Of a stretch of DNA of 64,000 nt, positions 15,994-26,268 are shown in pieces. Positions within the stretch are counted from its first letter, which is position 1. Each line of letters opens with the position of its first letter. A program made the translations under genes and the position numbers. This stretch comes from Streptomyces shenzhenensis. GTDB taxonomy: Bacteria; Actinomycetota; Actinomycetes; Streptomycetales; Streptomycetaceae. The stretch covers positions 186,001 to 250,000 of the forward strand of contig NZ_JAJONF010000004.1 in assembly GCF_021462265.1 (NCBI RefSeq), given 5' to 3'. The notes beneath the pieces were generated by a model. The model saw only the letters and a list, made by a program, of their open reading frames with translations. It searched no databases and was not told the origin of the DNA.

Positions 15994-17474
15994 CGGCCCC
16001 GGTCGGCTGGCTGCCGGCCCCCGTCGAGGAACTCTTCGGCACGGACGCCACAGCCGACGAGTCCTATGGCGTCCTGACCGTCGACCTTCCTCCCTCCTCC
16101 TGGCTCGCCGGCCTGGAGATCGCCCGTACGACCCTCTCCTGCACCTACTTCGACTGGCTGAGCGCGGTCGACGAACCCGGCACCGGCTTCCGCGTCTCGG
16201 CCCACGTCGTCGCCCTCGCCCCGGTCCGCCGTCTGCTCCTTCGTACGACCGTCCCGCACGCCGCCCCCGAACTCCCGTCCGCCGTCGGCGTCTACGCGGG
16301 CGCCCGCTGGCACGAACGCGAGACCCACGAGATGTTCGGCGTCAGCTTCACCGGCCACCCCGGCCTCGACCATCTCCTTCTCCCGGAAACCTTCGAAGGC
16401 CACCCCCTGCGCAAGGACTTCGTCCTCGCCGCCCGCGTCGCCAAGGCCTGGCCCGGCGCCAAGGAACCGGGCGAGTCCGACCACGGTGGCCCCAGGCGGC
16501 GCCAGATGCTCCCTGCGGGCGTCCCTGACCCCAACGAGTGGGGCCCCCTCAAAGGCCAACTCCCGCCCGCCCCCGCCCGCCCCGCCCGCCCGGCGGCCGG
16601 CCGCACGGCCGGCGACCGCCCGGTACGCCGTACCCGCACGACCGCGGAGGGCTCGGCGAGCCAGGCGACCGGGGCGGCTGAGACAACCGCGGCGGCACCG
16701 GCGACCGAGGCGGGCGCGGCTGGTGCGGCGGGTATGACGGGTGCGGCGGGTGCGGCGGGTGCGGCGGGTGCGGCGGGTGCGGCGGGTGCCGCAGGACGCC
16801 CGGCCGTACCGCGCCGGTCACGGAGTGCGCGTGCGGGATCCGCTTCGCAGCGGACAGCCCCCGGTACGGAAGAAGCGCCCGCCGGGGAGCCCGCCGCGGA
16901 AGGCTCCGCTGCGCAGGCGAGCACTCCCGAGGCGGGGCCGTCGGCCGCTCCGCGAGGGCCGCGCCGGTCACGCACGGCCTCGGGCGGCTCCGCTTCACAG
17001 CGTGCGCAGGAGACGGACACGCCGACGGCGCCCGCCGCTCCGGCCCGTCCCGCCGCCCCCCGCAGCTCGGACGCGCCGTGGCACCACGCCCGTCCGGCCT
17101 TCGACGAACCGGAGGCCGGGAAGCCACGCGGGACGTCGCTCGACTCGACGGAGGCAACCGGGGCCGAGGCCGGGGAGCCGGGGCCGGGGACGAGGGCGGC
17201 GCCGACGGGAGAGCCGGCGGCACCGGGGCCGGCCGCGGCCGGCCCTGCCGCTGCCGAGGAGCCCGAGTCGGACCCCGCCGGGCCTGAAGCGCCCGACGAC
17301 TCCGGCCCCGAACCCTCGACCTCGCGGAACCGGTCTTCCGAGGCCCCCGCCCCTGAGGCTCCCGCACCCGAGGTCCACCCCTCCGAGGCCCCGCCCGACC
17401 GCGAAGTCCCGGCCCCCGGCCCCGTCACCCCCGACGACACTCCCCACGACGATTCCCCAGGAGGCCCGCAGTGA
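15990..17474 (+). CDS. nuoC: Complex I-type subunit C (30 kDa domain) with a long disordered C-terminal extension
   Basis: 494 residues, starting in a 4-base ATGA overlap with nuoB. Residues 1-155 are a standard NuoC domain: [32 protein letters not shown], then [20 protein letters not shown] (ERETHEMFG at 109-117; the usual Asp is His here), then GHPLRKDF. Residues 160-494 are a low-complexity Ala/Pro/Glu/Ser region absent from ordinary NuoC, containing a nine-unit Gly-Ala-Ala run encoded by 9-bp repeats and several short (R)[16 protein letters not shown] repeats. The extension is not followed by a NuoD domain, so this is not a NuoCD fusion. Its role is unknown. Confidence 0.88.
   Translation: MTAPVGWLPAPVEELFGTDATADESYGVLTVDLPPSSWLAGLEIARTTLSCTYFDWLSAVDEPGTGFRVSAHVVALAPVRRLLLRTTVPHAAPELPSAVGVYAGARWHERETHEMFGVSFTGHPGLDHLLLPETFEGHPLRKDFVLAARVAKAWPGAKEPGESDHGGPRRRQMLPAGVPDPNEWGPLKGQLPPAPARPARPAAGRTAGDRPVRRTRTTAEGSASQATGAAETTAAAPATEAGAAGAAGMTGAAGAAGAAGAAGAAGAAGRPAVPRRSRSARAGSASQRTAPGTEEAPAGEPAAEGSAAQASTPEAGPSAAPRGPRRSRTASGGSASQRAQETDTPTAPAAPARPAAPRSSDAPWHHARPAFDEPEAGKPRGTSLDSTEATGAEAGEPGPGTRAAPTGEPAAPGPAAAGPAAAEEPESDPAGPEAPDDSGPEPSTSRNRSSEAPAPEAPAPEVHPSEAPPDREVPAPGPVTPDDTPHDDSPGGPQ
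16713..16793 (+). repeat. 9-bp coding tandem repeat (GGTGCGGCG) in nuoC
   Basis: Nine consecutive 9-base units, six exactly GGTGCGGCG (16722-16730 and 16740-16784), flanked by degenerate ones. They encode a Gly-Ala-Ala tract near residues 242-268 of NuoC. Unit length keeps the frame, so copy number could vary between strains without disrupting the protein. Confidence 0.9.
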
Positions 17475-18439
17475 ACGACGCTCTGGACGTCGCCCTGCGG
17501 CTCCTCGTCGTGTTCGTCGTCTTCCTCACCTTCCCTCTGATCGTCGGCCAGACCGAGCACAAGGTGATGGCCCACATGCAGGGCCGCCTCGGACCTATGT
17601 ACGCCGGGGGTTTCCACGGCTGGGCCCAGCTGATCGCCGACGGCGTGAAGTTCGCGCAGAAGGAGGACGTGGTTCCGGCGGGCGCGGACCGCCGTGTCTT
17701 CCAGCTGGCTCCCGCGGTGGCCCTCCTTCCGTATCTGCTCGTGCTGCTCGCCATCCCGATCGGCCCCGGTGAGGGCGCGGTCGGCCAGGTCCTGGACGCG
17801 GGTGTGTTCTTCGTGCTGGCCGTGATGGGCGTCGGAGTCCTCGGCTCGCTCATGGCCGGCTGGGCCAGCGCCAACAAGTTCTCCCTCCTCGGCGGTCTGC
17901 GCACCGCCGCCCAGCTCCTCGCCTACGAACTCCCGATGCTGCTCACCGCCGCCTCCGTGGCGATGGCGGCCGGAACCGTCTCCCTGCCGGGCATCGTCGC
18001 CTCCTTCCACTGGTGGTGGCTGCCCTGGCAGATCACCGGCGGTCTGGTCTTCTTCACCGCCGGCCTCGCGGAACTCCAACGGCCCCCGTTCGACATGCCC
18101 GTCGCCGACTCGGAGATCATCTTCGGCGCGTACACCGAGTACACCGGCCTGCGTTTCGCCCTGTTCCTGCTCGCCGAGTACGCCGGGATCGTCGTCCTGT
18201 GCGGTCTGACCACCGTCCTCTTCCTGGGCGGCTGGCACGGCCCGTGGGGTGCCGACGGCCTCGGCTGGCTGTGGACCCTCCTGAAGACGGCCCTCCTCGC
18301 CTTCGTCGTGATCTGGCTCCGCGTGACCTATCCCCGGCTGCGTGAGGACCAGTTGCAGAAGTTCTCCTGGACTCTCCTCGTCCCCCTTTCTCTCGCCCAG
18401 ATCGCCCTCACCGGCATCGTCAAGGTGGTGATCTCCTAG
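17471..18439 (+). CDS. nuoH: Complex I-type subunit H (quinone-chamber membrane subunit)
   Basis: 322 residues; GTGA overlap with nuoC and an AGGAGG site at 17459-17464. Eight hydrophobic helices are evident. The cytoplasmic loop motifs that line the quinone tunnel are intact: [32 protein letters not shown], and [20 protein letters not shown] with its conserved acidic residues. NuoH anchors the Fe-S arm and passes conformational change to the antiporter-like subunits. It follows nuoC directly, without nuoD, nuoE, nuoF or nuoG, which are usually found between C and H. Confidence 0.94.
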   Translation: MNDALDVALRLLVVFVVFLTFPLIVGQTEHKVMAHMQGRLGPMYAGGFHGWAQLIADGVKFAQKEDVVPAGADRRVFQLAPAVALLPYLLVLLAIPIGPGEGAVGQVLDAGVFFVLAVMGVGVLGSLMAGWASANKFSLLGGLRTAAQLLAYELPMLLTAASVAMAAGTVSLPGIVASFHWWWLPWQITGGLVFFTAGLAELQRPPFDMPVADSEIIFGAYTEYTGLRFALFLLAEYAGIVVLCGLTTVLFLGGWHGPWGADGLGWLWTLLKTALLAFVVIWLRVTYPRLREDQLQKFSWTLLVPLSLAQIALTGIVKVVIS

Positions 18440-19011
18440 TGGCCCCCATCCCTGGCTCCGGCCTCGCCAAGGGCCTGGCAGTCACCCTGCGCACGATGAC
18501 CCGGAAGTCGGTCACCGAGCAGTACCCGGACGCCCTTCCCGACCTCCCGCCCCGGACCCGCGGTGTGATCGGCCTGTTCGAGGAGAACTGCACGGTCTGC
18601 ATGCTCTGCGCCCGTGAGTGCCCCGACTGGTGCATCTACATCGACTCCCACAAGGAGACCGTCCCGCCGGCGGCCCCGGGCGGCCGCGAACGCAGCCGCA
18701 ACGTCCTGGACCGCTTCGCCATCGACTTCTCCCTGTGCATGTACTGCGGTATCTGCATCGAGGTCTGTCCTTTCGACGCCCTGTTCTGGTCACCGGAGTT
18801 CGAGTACGCCGAGACCGACATCCGCGAACTCACCCACGAACGCGACAAGCTCCGCGAGTGGATGTGGACGGTCCCGGCCCCGCCCGCCCTGGACCCCGGT
18901 GCGGAGGAACCGAAGGAGATCGTCGCCGCCCGCAAGACAGCCGAGAAGCTCGCGGCCGCCCAGGCCGAGCCGGCCACCGACCGGCCCGAGCCGGGGGAGG
19001 GGGAGGCATGA
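18439..19011 (+). CDS. nuoI: Complex I-type subunit I (two [4Fe-4S] ferredoxin-like domain)
   Basis: 190 residues, GTG sharing one base with the nuoH stop (TAGTG). Two canonical 8-iron motifs: Cys51, 54, 57 and 61 ([12 protein letters not shown]) and Cys100, 103, 106 and 110 ([12 protein letters not shown]), which bind clusters N6a and N6b. In complexes lacking the NADH module, NuoI is where ferredoxin is thought to dock. The C-terminal 45 residues are a Lys/Glu/Ala-rich tail. The neighbours nuoH and nuoJ overlap its ends, so it is translated as part of a tight operon. Confidence 0.94.
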   Translation: MAPIPGSGLAKGLAVTLRTMTRKSVTEQYPDALPDLPPRTRGVIGLFEENCTVCMLCARECPDWCIYIDSHKETVPPAAPGGRERSRNVLDRFAIDFSLCMYCGICIEVCPFDALFWSPEFEYAETDIRELTHERDKLREWMWTVPAPPALDPGAEEPKEIVAARKTAEKLAAAQAEPATDRPEPGEGEA

Positions 19012-19709
19012 GCCCGCTCACCCAGGCGCCGCACGGCTTCCTGTCCCCGACCGGTGTGGAGATCGCCTTCCTTCTCGTCGGACTGGTCACCTTCGGCGCC
19101 GCCCTCGTCACGGTCACCACCCGCCAACTGGTGCACGCCGCCCTGTGGCTGGTGGTCGCCCTCGGCGGCCTCGCCGTCGAATACCTGCTGCTCACCGCGG
19201 AGTTCATCGCGTGGGTGCAGGTCCTCATCTATGTGGGTTCCGTCGTCGTCCTCCTGCTGTTCGGTCTGATGCTCACCAAGGCCCCGATCGGCCGCTCCCC
19301 GGACGCCGACTCCGGAAACCGCTGGGTCGCGCTGGCCGTCGCCGTCGTCGCCGCGGCCGCCCTGGTCTGGGTGGTCGTGGACGCCTTCCGTACCACCTGG
19401 ATCGACCTGGACGGCGCCGCCGCAGGCTCGACGAAGGTCACCGGCGCGAGCCTCTTCCAGAACTGGGTCCTGCCCTTCGAGGCCCTCTCCGTCCTCCTCC
19501 TCGCGGCCCTGGTCGGAGCGATCGTCCTGTCCCGGAAGGCGAAGGCGGAGTCGGCCCCGCCCCCTGTGAACGGCCGGGCCGTCACCGGGAGTTCCCCTTC
19601 CGTCACGGGATCCGGGATTCACCCGATCGAGCAAGGGGGCGAGCACGGATCCAAGCTTGTATCCACGCGGGGATCCGAGCAGGGATCCGAGCAGGAAGGC
19701 GCCCGCTGA
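19008..19709 (+). CDS. nuoJ: Complex I-type subunit J
   Basis: 233 residues from the ATG in a 4-base overlap with nuoI; a much longer frame upstream is antisense-like shadow. Five hydrophobic helices: [63 protein letters not shown] (the pi-bulge helix TM3 type), [18 protein letters not shown] and [24 protein letters not shown]. The last 60 residues are a hydrophilic tail with [15 protein letters not shown] and a tandem GSEQ, encoded by adjacent GGATCCGAGCAG units. NuoJ takes part in the E-channel of complex I. Confidence 0.92.
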   Translation: MSPLTQAPHGFLSPTGVEIAFLLVGLVTFGAALVTVTTRQLVHAALWLVVALGGLAVEYLLLTAEFIAWVQVLIYVGSVVVLLLFGLMLTKAPIGRSPDADSGNRWVALAVAVVAAAALVWVVVDAFRTTWIDLDGAAAGSTKVTGASLFQNWVLPFEALSVLLLAALVGAIVLSRKAKAESAPPPVNGRAVTGSSPSVTGSGIHPIEQGGEHGSKLVSTRGSEQGSEQEGAR

Positions 19710-20086
19710 TGCACCTCGCCTATCCCGCCGTTCTCTCCGCTCTCCTCTTCTGCACCGGCCTGTACGGTGTCCTCGCCCGCCGCAACGCGATCCTGGTCCT
19801 GATGTCCGTCGAGCTGATGCTCAACGCCGTCAACCTCAACCTCGTCGCCTTCGACGTCTGGCTGAGCAAGGCCGCCCGGGACACCCTGCACTCCGGTCAG
19901 GCCCTGACCCTGTTCACCATCGCCGTCGCCGCCGCCGAGATCGGCATCGGCCTGGCGATCGTCCTCGCCGTCCACCGCAACCGCGGCACCTCCGACATCG
20001 ACCGGCTCCGTGACACCGCCGAGGGCCACGAGGACGGCACGCCCACGGACGGGGCGGCCGACGAGAAGGCTGAGGCCACCGCGTGA
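19709..20086 (+). CDS. nuoK: Complex I-type subunit K
   Basis: 125 residues, start sharing one base with the nuoJ stop (TGATG). Three helices: [43 protein letters not shown] and [25 protein letters not shown]. The conserved glutamates of NuoK lie within membrane helices ([10 protein letters not shown] and [10 protein letters not shown]), which in complex I form part of the proton pathway. A 30-residue acidic tail follows. Confidence 0.93.
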   Translation: MHLAYPAVLSALLFCTGLYGVLARRNAILVLMSVELMLNAVNLNLVAFDVWLSKAARDTLHSGQALTLFTIAVAAAEIGIGLAIVLAVHRNRGTSDIDRLRDTAEGHEDGTPTDGAADEKAEATA

Positions 20087-22077
20087 CCACGACCACCCTC
20101 GCCGTCCTCGTCCCCCTGCTGCCGTTCCTCGGCGCCGTCGCCGGTCTGCTCCTGGGACGCGCCGCCCCCGGATTCGTCCGCCCGCTCGCTGTCCTGCCGA
20201 CGCTCGCCGCGCTGGCTCTCGCCTGCACGGTCGCCGCCGACCAGGGCGGCGGCCGAGCCGTGGACGCCCACACCGAGCTCACCCCGACCGGCTCGGTCCC
20301 CATCGAGCTCGCCCTGTACATCGACGGCTTCGCCGTCCTCGTCGCCGTCCTCGTCGCCTTCGTCGCCGCCTGCGTGCAGATCTACTCGACCGGCTACCTG
20401 CGCGACGACCCGCGCTACCCGTCGTACGCCGCCCTCGTCTCCCTGTTCACCTCCGCGATGCTCCTCGTCGTCTACTCCGGCGACCTGATCGTGCTGCTGG
20501 TCGGCTGGGAAGTCATGGGCATCTGCTCCTACTTCCTGGTCGGCCACTACTGGGAGACCCCCGAGGCCCGCGCCGCCTCGATCAAGGCCTTCCTGGTCAC
20601 CAAGCTCGGCGACGTGCCGTTCCTGATCGGCCTCTTCGCGCTGGCCACCGACGCCGGGTCGTTCCGCATCACCACGGTCCTCGGCACCGTCGCGCACGGT
20701 GGGCTGCACCACCCCACCCTGGTCGGCCTGCTGCTTCTGTGCGGTGTGGCCGGCAAGTCCGCGCAGTTCCCGCTGCACACCTGGCTCCCCGACGCCATGG
20801 CCGGCCCGACCCCCGTCTCCGCGCTGATCCACGCCGCGACGATGGTCGCCGCCGGTGTCTACTTCGTCGCCCGGCTCCTGCCGGTCTTCGAGGCCGCCGC
20901 GGCCGTGATGGTCGTCCTCGCCGTCATGGGGGCCGTCACGATGGTCGGCTCGGCCCTCGCCGCGCTCGCCCAGGACGACATCAAGCGCGTCCTCGCCTAC
21001 TCGACGATCGGCCAGCTCGGCTACATGACCGGCGCCCTCGCCGTCGGCGACCGCGGTGCGGCCGTCTTCCACCTCCTGTCCCACGGCGCCTTCAAGGCGC
21101 TGCTGTTCCTCGCGGCCGGTGTGATCATCCACGCCGCCGGCACCAACTCGCTGGCCGTCATGTCCCGCACCTCCGGCCTGCGCGACCGCGTCCCGGACGC
21201 CTACTGGACGATGACCGTGGCCCTGCTCGCGCTCGCCGCGATCCCTCCTTTCAGCGGCTTCTTCTCCAAGGAGTCCGTCCTCGGCGCCGCCGAACACGCC
21301 GCCACCGGCCACGCCGAGCACGCTCCCGGCAGCGCCGGCTGGATCGTCCTCGTCGCGGGCCTGGCCACCGCCCTGCTCACCGCCGCGTACGCGACCCGGC
21401 TGTGGCTGCTGGCCTTCCGGGGCCGCGGAGCAGCGGCGGCCGACCACGGCAGGCAGCCGCTGTCCATGACCGTGATCCTGTGGGTCCTGGCCGTGCCGTC
21501 CCTCGCGTTCGGCGGATTCGCCTACCGGTCACTGCCCGGCTGGTTCGACGGCCGCGCGCTCACCCCGACCCTCACCACGTCGGTCCTCGGCACCGGCCTC
21601 GCGCTCGTCGGCGGACTCGCCACTTACGGCACCTGGCAGCGCACCAGGACGCTGGCCGCCCGTGCCCCGCTGGGTGCCGTCGCCGCCCATCCGGAGGGCG
21701 ACGCGGGACTGGTCGAGGCCGAGGCCATCGCCGCCCATGAGCCCGCGTTCGGGGACGTGGCCCACGCACCCGACCCGGCGGACCCCGGACGGCTGCTGCT
21801 CGGCCCGCTGCACCGGCACGCCGCCGACGGCTTCCACCTCGACGCCGTCTACGACGCGCTGTTCGTCCGCCCGGTACTGGCCGCCGCGAGCCTCGTCCAG
21901 TTCCTCGACCGCGAGGTCGTCGAGACCTATGTGCGCGGGGCGGGCGCTCTGCCCCGCCTGCTCGGCGCCGCCGTACGGCGGGCCCAGACCGGCAACGTGC
22001 AGACCTATGTGAGCGCGCTGCTCGCCGGCACCGTCGTCCTGGCGGTCGCCGTCCTCCTCGTCGCCACGGGAGCGTGA
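20083..22077 (+). CDS. nuoL: Complex I-type subunit L (antiporter-like)
   Basis: 664 residues, GTG in a 4-base overlap with nuoK. Antiporter-like subunit with 16 or so helices. Conserved elements are [18 protein letters not shown] (channel Glu), [20 protein letters not shown] with flanking membrane helices, and [17 protein letters not shown]. The C-terminal part, after about residue 560, is hydrophilic ([20 protein letters not shown]) then ends in the lateral helix and final membrane segment expected for NuoL. Its presence with M and N means the proton-pumping arm is complete. Confidence 0.94.
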   Translation: MTTTTLAVLVPLLPFLGAVAGLLLGRAAPGFVRPLAVLPTLAALALACTVAADQGGGRAVDAHTELTPTGSVPIELALYIDGFAVLVAVLVAFVAACVQIYSTGYLRDDPRYPSYAALVSLFTSAMLLVVYSGDLIVLLVGWEVMGICSYFLVGHYWETPEARAASIKAFLVTKLGDVPFLIGLFALATDAGSFRITTVLGTVAHGGLHHPTLVGLLLLCGVAGKSAQFPLHTWLPDAMAGPTPVSALIHAATMVAAGVYFVARLLPVFEAAAAVMVVLAVMGAVTMVGSALAALAQDDIKRVLAYSTIGQLGYMTGALAVGDRGAAVFHLLSHGAFKALLFLAAGVIIHAAGTNSLAVMSRTSGLRDRVPDAYWTMTVALLALAAIPPFSGFFSKESVLGAAEHAATGHAEHAPGSAGWIVLVAGLATALLTAAYATRLWLLAFRGRGAAAADHGRQPLSMTVILWVLAVPSLAFGGFAYRSLPGWFDGRALTPTLTTSVLGTGLALVGGLATYGTWQRTRTLAARAPLGAVAAHPEGDAGLVEAEAIAAHEPAFGDVAHAPDPADPGRLLLGPLHRHAADGFHLDAVYDALFVRPVLAAASLVQFLDREVVETYVRGAGALPRLLGAAVRRAQTGNVQTYVSALLAGTVVLAVAVLLVATGA

Positions 22078-22083
22078 GCAGGC

Positions 22084-23658
22084 GTGATCGATATCAGCGA
22101 GTCCGTGATGCAGTTCCTTCTGGCGTTGATCGTCGTCGGCCCGCTTCTCGGTGCCGTCGCCGCCCTGCTGCCCGCCCCGCCCGGGCTGAAGGGGAAGTCG
22201 CCGGAGCAGGCCGTGCTCCGCCACGGCGTGACCGTGACCGGCGTGATCCTCATCGCCGCGATCGTCCTCGCGCTCGGCTTCGACCGCGGCCATCCGTCGA
22301 GAATGCAGGCCACGACCGACATCAGCTGGATCCCCGCACTCGACGTGCGCATCCACCTCGGCATCGACGGCATCTCCCTCCCCCTCGTAGTCCTGACCGC
22401 GCTGCTGACCTTCCTCTGCGCGCTCTACTCGTACTTCAACCCGCCCGCGGGCGGGCCCCCGAAGGCCTTCGTCGCGCTGCTGCTCGTCCTGGAGTCCGGC
22501 ACCCTCGCGAGCTTCGCCGTCCTCGACCTGCTGCTGTTCTTCCTCGCGTTCGAGACGGTGCTCATCCCGATGTACTTCCTCATCGCCCGCTGGGGCGGCG
22601 AGGGGCGCACCCGGGCCGCCTGGAAGTTCATCCTCTTCACACTGCTCGGATCCGTCGTCATGCTGCTCGGCCTGCTCCTGATCGGAATCAAGGCGGGCAC
22701 GTTCGACATGGTGGCACTCGCCACTGACAACGGCCGGTCGCTCACCGCATCCGTGCAGGTCATCGCCGTTCTGGCGATCGGGATCGGGCTCGCCGTCAAG
22801 ACCCCGATGTGGCCCCTGCACAGCTGGCTGCCGGAGGCCCACACCGCGGCGCCGACCGTCGGCTCGGTCCTGCTGGCCGGTGTCCTGCTCAAGATGGGTA
22901 CGTACGGGTTCGTCCGGATCCTGCTGCCGGTCGCGCCGGACGGATTCCGCACCTTCGCGCCGTACCTCGCCGCCTTCGCGGTCGTCGGGATCATCTACGG
23001 GTCCCTGGCCTGCCTGAACCTGGCCAGACGGGGCGCGCAGGGCGACCTCAAACGCCTGATCGCCTACTCCTCCGTCGGCCACATGGGCTTCGTCCTGCTC
23101 GGCATCGCCACCATGACCCCGACCGGCGTCAACGGCGCCCTGTTCGCCAACATCGCCCACGGCCTCATCACCGGCCTGCTGTTCTTCCTGGTCGGCGGCC
23201 TGAAGGACCGCACCGGCACGACCGACCTGGACACCCTGGCCGAGGAGACAGGGGCCGCCCTGTACGGCAAGGCACCGCGCCTCGGCGGACTGCTCGCGTT
23301 CGCCGCCGTCGCCTCGCTCGGGCTGCCCGGACTCGCCGGGTTCTGGGGCGAGATGCTGGCCCTGTTCGGCGCGTTCAAGCCCGCCGCCGACCTGAGCCGC
23401 CCGGCCTTCCTCACCTTCATGGCGATCGCCGCCCTCGGCACCCTGCTGACAGCCGCGTACATGCTGGCCGTGGTCCGCCGCGTCTGCATGGGCGCCGCAG
23501 CACAGGAGGTGCCCAAGCTCGCCGACGTCCGCAGCTACGAGTTCGCGGCCTGGACCCCGCTCGTCGTTCTCACCGTCGTCGCCGGGCTGTGGCCCAAGGC
23601 CCTGCTCGGCCTGACCGACCCGGCCGTGCAGCAGCTCCTCGCAGGAGGCATCCGATGA
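22084..23658 (+). CDS. nuoM: Complex I-type subunit M (antiporter-like)
   Basis: 524 residues, GTG six bases after nuoL. Fourteen-helix antiporter-like subunit. The channel Glu is in LLLFFLAFETVLIPMYFLIA, and the conserved loop and helices include KTPMWPLHSWLPEAHTAAPT and LKMGTYGFVRILLP. DLKRLIAYSSVGHMGFVLLG is the typical motif before the second half-channel. Nothing suggests loss of function. It overlaps nuoN by four bases. Confidence 0.94.
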   Translation: MIDISESVMQFLLALIVVGPLLGAVAALLPAPPGLKGKSPEQAVLRHGVTVTGVILIAAIVLALGFDRGHPSRMQATTDISWIPALDVRIHLGIDGISLPLVVLTALLTFLCALYSYFNPPAGGPPKAFVALLLVLESGTLASFAVLDLLLFFLAFETVLIPMYFLIARWGGEGRTRAAWKFILFTLLGSVVMLLGLLLIGIKAGTFDMVALATDNGRSLTASVQVIAVLAIGIGLAVKTPMWPLHSWLPEAHTAAPTVGSVLLAGVLLKMGTYGFVRILLPVAPDGFRTFAPYLAAFAVVGIIYGSLACLNLARRGAQGDLKRLIAYSSVGHMGFVLLGIATMTPTGVNGALFANIAHGLITGLLFFLVGGLKDRTGTTDLDTLAEETGAALYGKAPRLGGLLAFAAVASLGLPGLAGFWGEMLALFGAFKPAADLSRPAFLTFMAIAALGTLLTAAYMLAVVRRVCMGAAAQEVPKLADVRSYEFAAWTPLVVLTVVAGLWPKALLGLTDPAVQQLLAGGIR

Positions 23659-25178
23659 GCGCCCTGGCCCACCCCCTGGCCGCGAACCTCGTCCAGTCCG
23701 TCGACTGGCTCGCCATCGCCCCGCCCACCCTCACCGCGGTCGTCGGCCTGGTCGTCCTCGTCGCCGACCTGTTCGTGCCCGAGGCCAAAAAGCCGCTCCT
23801 CGGCTGGGTCTCGGTCGCCGGACTCGCCGCGGCCGCCCTCCTGCTGCTCCCGCTCCTCGGCCACGACCGCAGCACCTTCTGCCTGACGGGCACCACGCGC
23901 GCGTGCAGCTACACGGCCGACCGGTTCACTCTGATCGTGCAGTTCCTCGTCCTCGGCGGGGCCCTGCTCACGGCCCTGCTGTCCGTCACCACCCTCAAGG
24001 ACGGCAAGCGCCGCTATCCCCAGGGCGAGTTCTGGTTCCTGCTGCTCTCCTCGGCCGCCGGCGCAGCCCTGCTGCCCGCCTCCCGCGACCTCGCCACCCT
24101 GATCGTCGCCCTGGAAGTCGCCTCCCTGCCCGCCTTCGCCCTCGTCGGAATCCGGCACGGCGACAAGAGGTCCTCCGAAGCGGCCCTGAAATTCTTCCTG
24201 TCCTCGGTGACCGCGACCGCCGTGAGCCTCCTGGGCATCAGCTTCGTGTACGCCACCACCGGCAGCCTCTACCTCACCCAGGTCGCCGACCGGATCCAGC
24301 ACGTGGACGGGCAACTGCACACACTCGCCCAGACAGGGGTCGTCCTCACCCTCGTGGGTTTCGCGTTCAAGACGGCCGCCGTGCCCTTCCACTTCTGGGT
24401 GCCCGACACCTACGTCGGCGCACCCCTCCCGATCGCCGCCTACCTGTCGGTCGTCGGCAAGGCCGTCGGCTTCTCCGGCCTGATCCTGGTCACCGTCGTC
24501 GCCTTCCCGTCGTACGCCGACGTCTGGGGACCCGCGCTCGCCGCCCTGGCCGCCCTCACCATGACCGTCGGCAACGTGGCGGCCCTGCGCCAGCAGGCCA
24601 CGCGCGCGTACAGCGCGGTACGACTCCTCGCCTGGTCGTCGGTGGGCCAGGCCGGCTATCTGCTGGTGCCGATCGCCGCCGCCGGATACACCGACGACGC
24701 CCAGAAGGCCGTGGGCTCCACCGTCGCCTACGCCCTCATGTACGCGGCCGTGAACCTCGGCGCGTTCGCGGTGGCCGCCGCCGTCGCCCGTACGGAGCGG
24801 CTCAACCGGATCTCCGACTACCGCGGCCTGTACGCCAGGAACCCGCTCGCCGCGCTGCTCCTGGCGTTCTTCCTGCTGTGCCTCGCGGGACTCCCGCCAG
24901 GCATCATCGGCCTGTTCGCGAAGGTCACCGTCTTCTCCGCGGCCGTCGAAGCCGGTCTCGGCTGGCTCGCCGTCGTCATGGCCGTCAACGTCGTGATCGC
25001 CCTCTACTACTACCTCCAGTGGACGGCCCTGCTGTTCCGCGCCCCCGAGGGCGAGCCCGCACGACACCGCCTCCCGGCCCCCCTCACAGCCGCGCTCGCC
25101 CTCACCGGCACCCTCGGGGTCGTGCTCTCCGGGGCGCCCCAGCTGGTGCTCCGCTTCGCCGCCACCGGCCTGTTCTGA
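23655..25178 (+). CDS. nuoN: Complex I-type subunit N (antiporter-like)
   Basis: 507 residues, ATGA overlap with nuoM; longer in-frame sequence upstream is an out-of-frame shadow of nuoM. Third antiporter-like subunit: LIVALEVASLPAFALVGIRH (channel Glu), AVPFHFWVPDTYVGAPLPIA, and SVGQAGYLLVPI. It closes the operon, followed by a GC palindrome at 25183-25200. A 226-base gap then precedes htpX. Confidence 0.94.
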   Translation: MSALAHPLAANLVQSVDWLAIAPPTLTAVVGLVVLVADLFVPEAKKPLLGWVSVAGLAAAALLLLPLLGHDRSTFCLTGTTRACSYTADRFTLIVQFLVLGGALLTALLSVTTLKDGKRRYPQGEFWFLLLSSAAGAALLPASRDLATLIVALEVASLPAFALVGIRHGDKRSSEAALKFFLSSVTATAVSLLGISFVYATTGSLYLTQVADRIQHVDGQLHTLAQTGVVLTLVGFAFKTAAVPFHFWVPDTYVGAPLPIAAYLSVVGKAVGFSGLILVTVVAFPSYADVWGPALAALAALTMTVGNVAALRQQATRAYSAVRLLAWSSVGQAGYLLVPIAAAGYTDDAQKAVGSTVAYALMYAAVNLGAFAVAAAVARTERLNRISDYRGLYARNPLAALLLAFFLLCLAGLPPGIIGLFAKVTVFSAAVEAGLGWLAVVMAVNVVIALYYYLQWTALLFRAPEGEPARHRLPAPLTAALALTGTLGVVLSGAPQLVLRFAATGLF

Positions 25179-25182
25179 CGTC

Positions 25183-25200
25183 CCGCACGCGCGCGTGCGG
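25183..25200. terminator. Perfect 18-bp palindrome downstream of nuoN
   Basis: CCGCACGCGCGCGTGCGG reads the same on both strands and lies five bases after the nuoN stop. It contains the 12-mer CACGCGCGCGTG that recurs in other intergenic spots of the window. It is likely the operon terminator, though perfect palindromes without a loop can also form cruciforms. Confidence 0.6.
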
Positions 25201-25404
25201 ACCATCACGCGCGCCGGGTGCGGCTCTCACCCGGACGGCTCATGAGGCGCACAGCGGACACGAGGGAACTAGAGACCGTCGCCTGGCGTTGACCAGTGCG
25301 GGAGGGTCCACTGGACGTGACACCACGACACCGGTGGCATCGCAGATCGGAAGGCAGCACCGCAGGCAAAGGGTTCCCCTGCCGCACGACTTGGAGGGCG
25401 TACC

Positions 25405-26268
25405 GTGCACCGCCGGCACAACGGGCTCAGAACCGCAGTTCTCCTCGGAGGACTGTCGGCACTCATCATCGTCATCGGCAGCTTCTTCGGCCGAACGGGT
25501 CTGATCGTCGCGGTCCTCGTCGCCCTCGGCACGAACGCGTACGCGTACTGGAACAGCGACAAGCTGGCGCTACGCGCGATGCGCGCGCGCCCGGTGAGCG
25601 AGTTCGAAGCCCCGGCCCTGTACCGGATGGTCCGCGACCTCTCCACCCAGGCCCGCCAGCCCATGCCACGCCTGTACATCTCCCCGACGGAGGCACCGAA
25701 CGCCTTCGCCACGGGCCGCAATCCGCGCAACGCCGCCGTGTGCTGCACCGAGGGCATCCTGCGCATCCTGGATGAGCGCGAACTGCGCGGCGTCATCGGC
25801 CACGAGCTCAGCCACGTCTACAACCGCGACATCCTCATCTCGTCGGTCGCCGGCGCCCTCGCCTCGGTGATCATGTTCCTGGTCAACTTCGCGTGGCTGA
25901 TCCCGGTCGGCCGCTCGGACGACGACGACGGCCCCGGCTTCCTCGGCCTGCTACTGATCATGATCCTGGGTCCGCTCGCCGCCAGCCTCATCCAGCTCGC
26001 CATCAGCCGCTCCCGGGAGTACGAGGCGGACGCCTCCGGCGCCCAGCTCACCGGTGACCCGCTCGCCCTCGCCGGCGCCCTGCGCAAGCTGGACGCCGGC
26101 ACCAAGCAGCTCCCGCTGCCCCCCGAGCCCCGGATCGAGACCGCGAGCCACATGATGATCGCGAACCCCTTCCGTCCTGGCCAGGGACTGTCCAAGATGT
26201 TCTCGACGCACCCGCCCATGGCGGAACGGATCGCCCGGCTAGAGAAGATGGCAGGTCGCCCGCAGTGA
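25405..26268 (+). CDS. htpX: Membrane zinc metalloprotease HtpX (M48B)
   Basis: 287 residues; GTG with GGAGGG upstream. Two N-terminal helices ([19 protein letters not shown] and [19 protein letters not shown]) precede the peptidase domain. The catalytic motif [13 protein letters not shown] gives His133, Glu134 and His137, and the third zinc ligand lies in [16 protein letters not shown] after two further membrane helices. The C-terminal [16 protein letters not shown] is typical of M48. HtpX degrades misfolded membrane proteins. It shares a 4-base overlap with the next gene, so the two are co-translated. Confidence 0.93.
   Translation: MHRRHNGLRTAVLLGGLSALIIVIGSFFGRTGLIVAVLVALGTNAYAYWNSDKLALRAMRARPVSEFEAPALYRMVRDLSTQARQPMPRLYISPTEAPNAFATGRNPRNAAVCCTEGILRILDERELRGVIGHELSHVYNRDILISSVAGALASVIMFLVNFAWLIPVGRSDDDDGPGFLGLLLIMILGPLAASLIQLAISRSREYEADASGAQLTGDPLALAGALRKLDAGTKQLPLPPEPRIETASHMMIANPFRPGQGLSKMFSTHPPMAERIARLEKMAGRPQ

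Noticed and set aside
16713..16793. CRISPR-like short repeat array
   Set aside because: Units are 9 bp, contiguous and in frame, with no spacers; it is a coding repeat in nuoC.
16292..18238. Minus-strand frame opposite nuoC and nuoH
   Set aside because: Low-complexity antisense; the Ala-rich tract reflects the 9-bp repeat.
25183..25200. Attachment site or phage integration signal
   Set aside because: A palindrome alone with no integrase, direct repeats or tRNA nearby; a terminator or dispersed palindrome is simpler.
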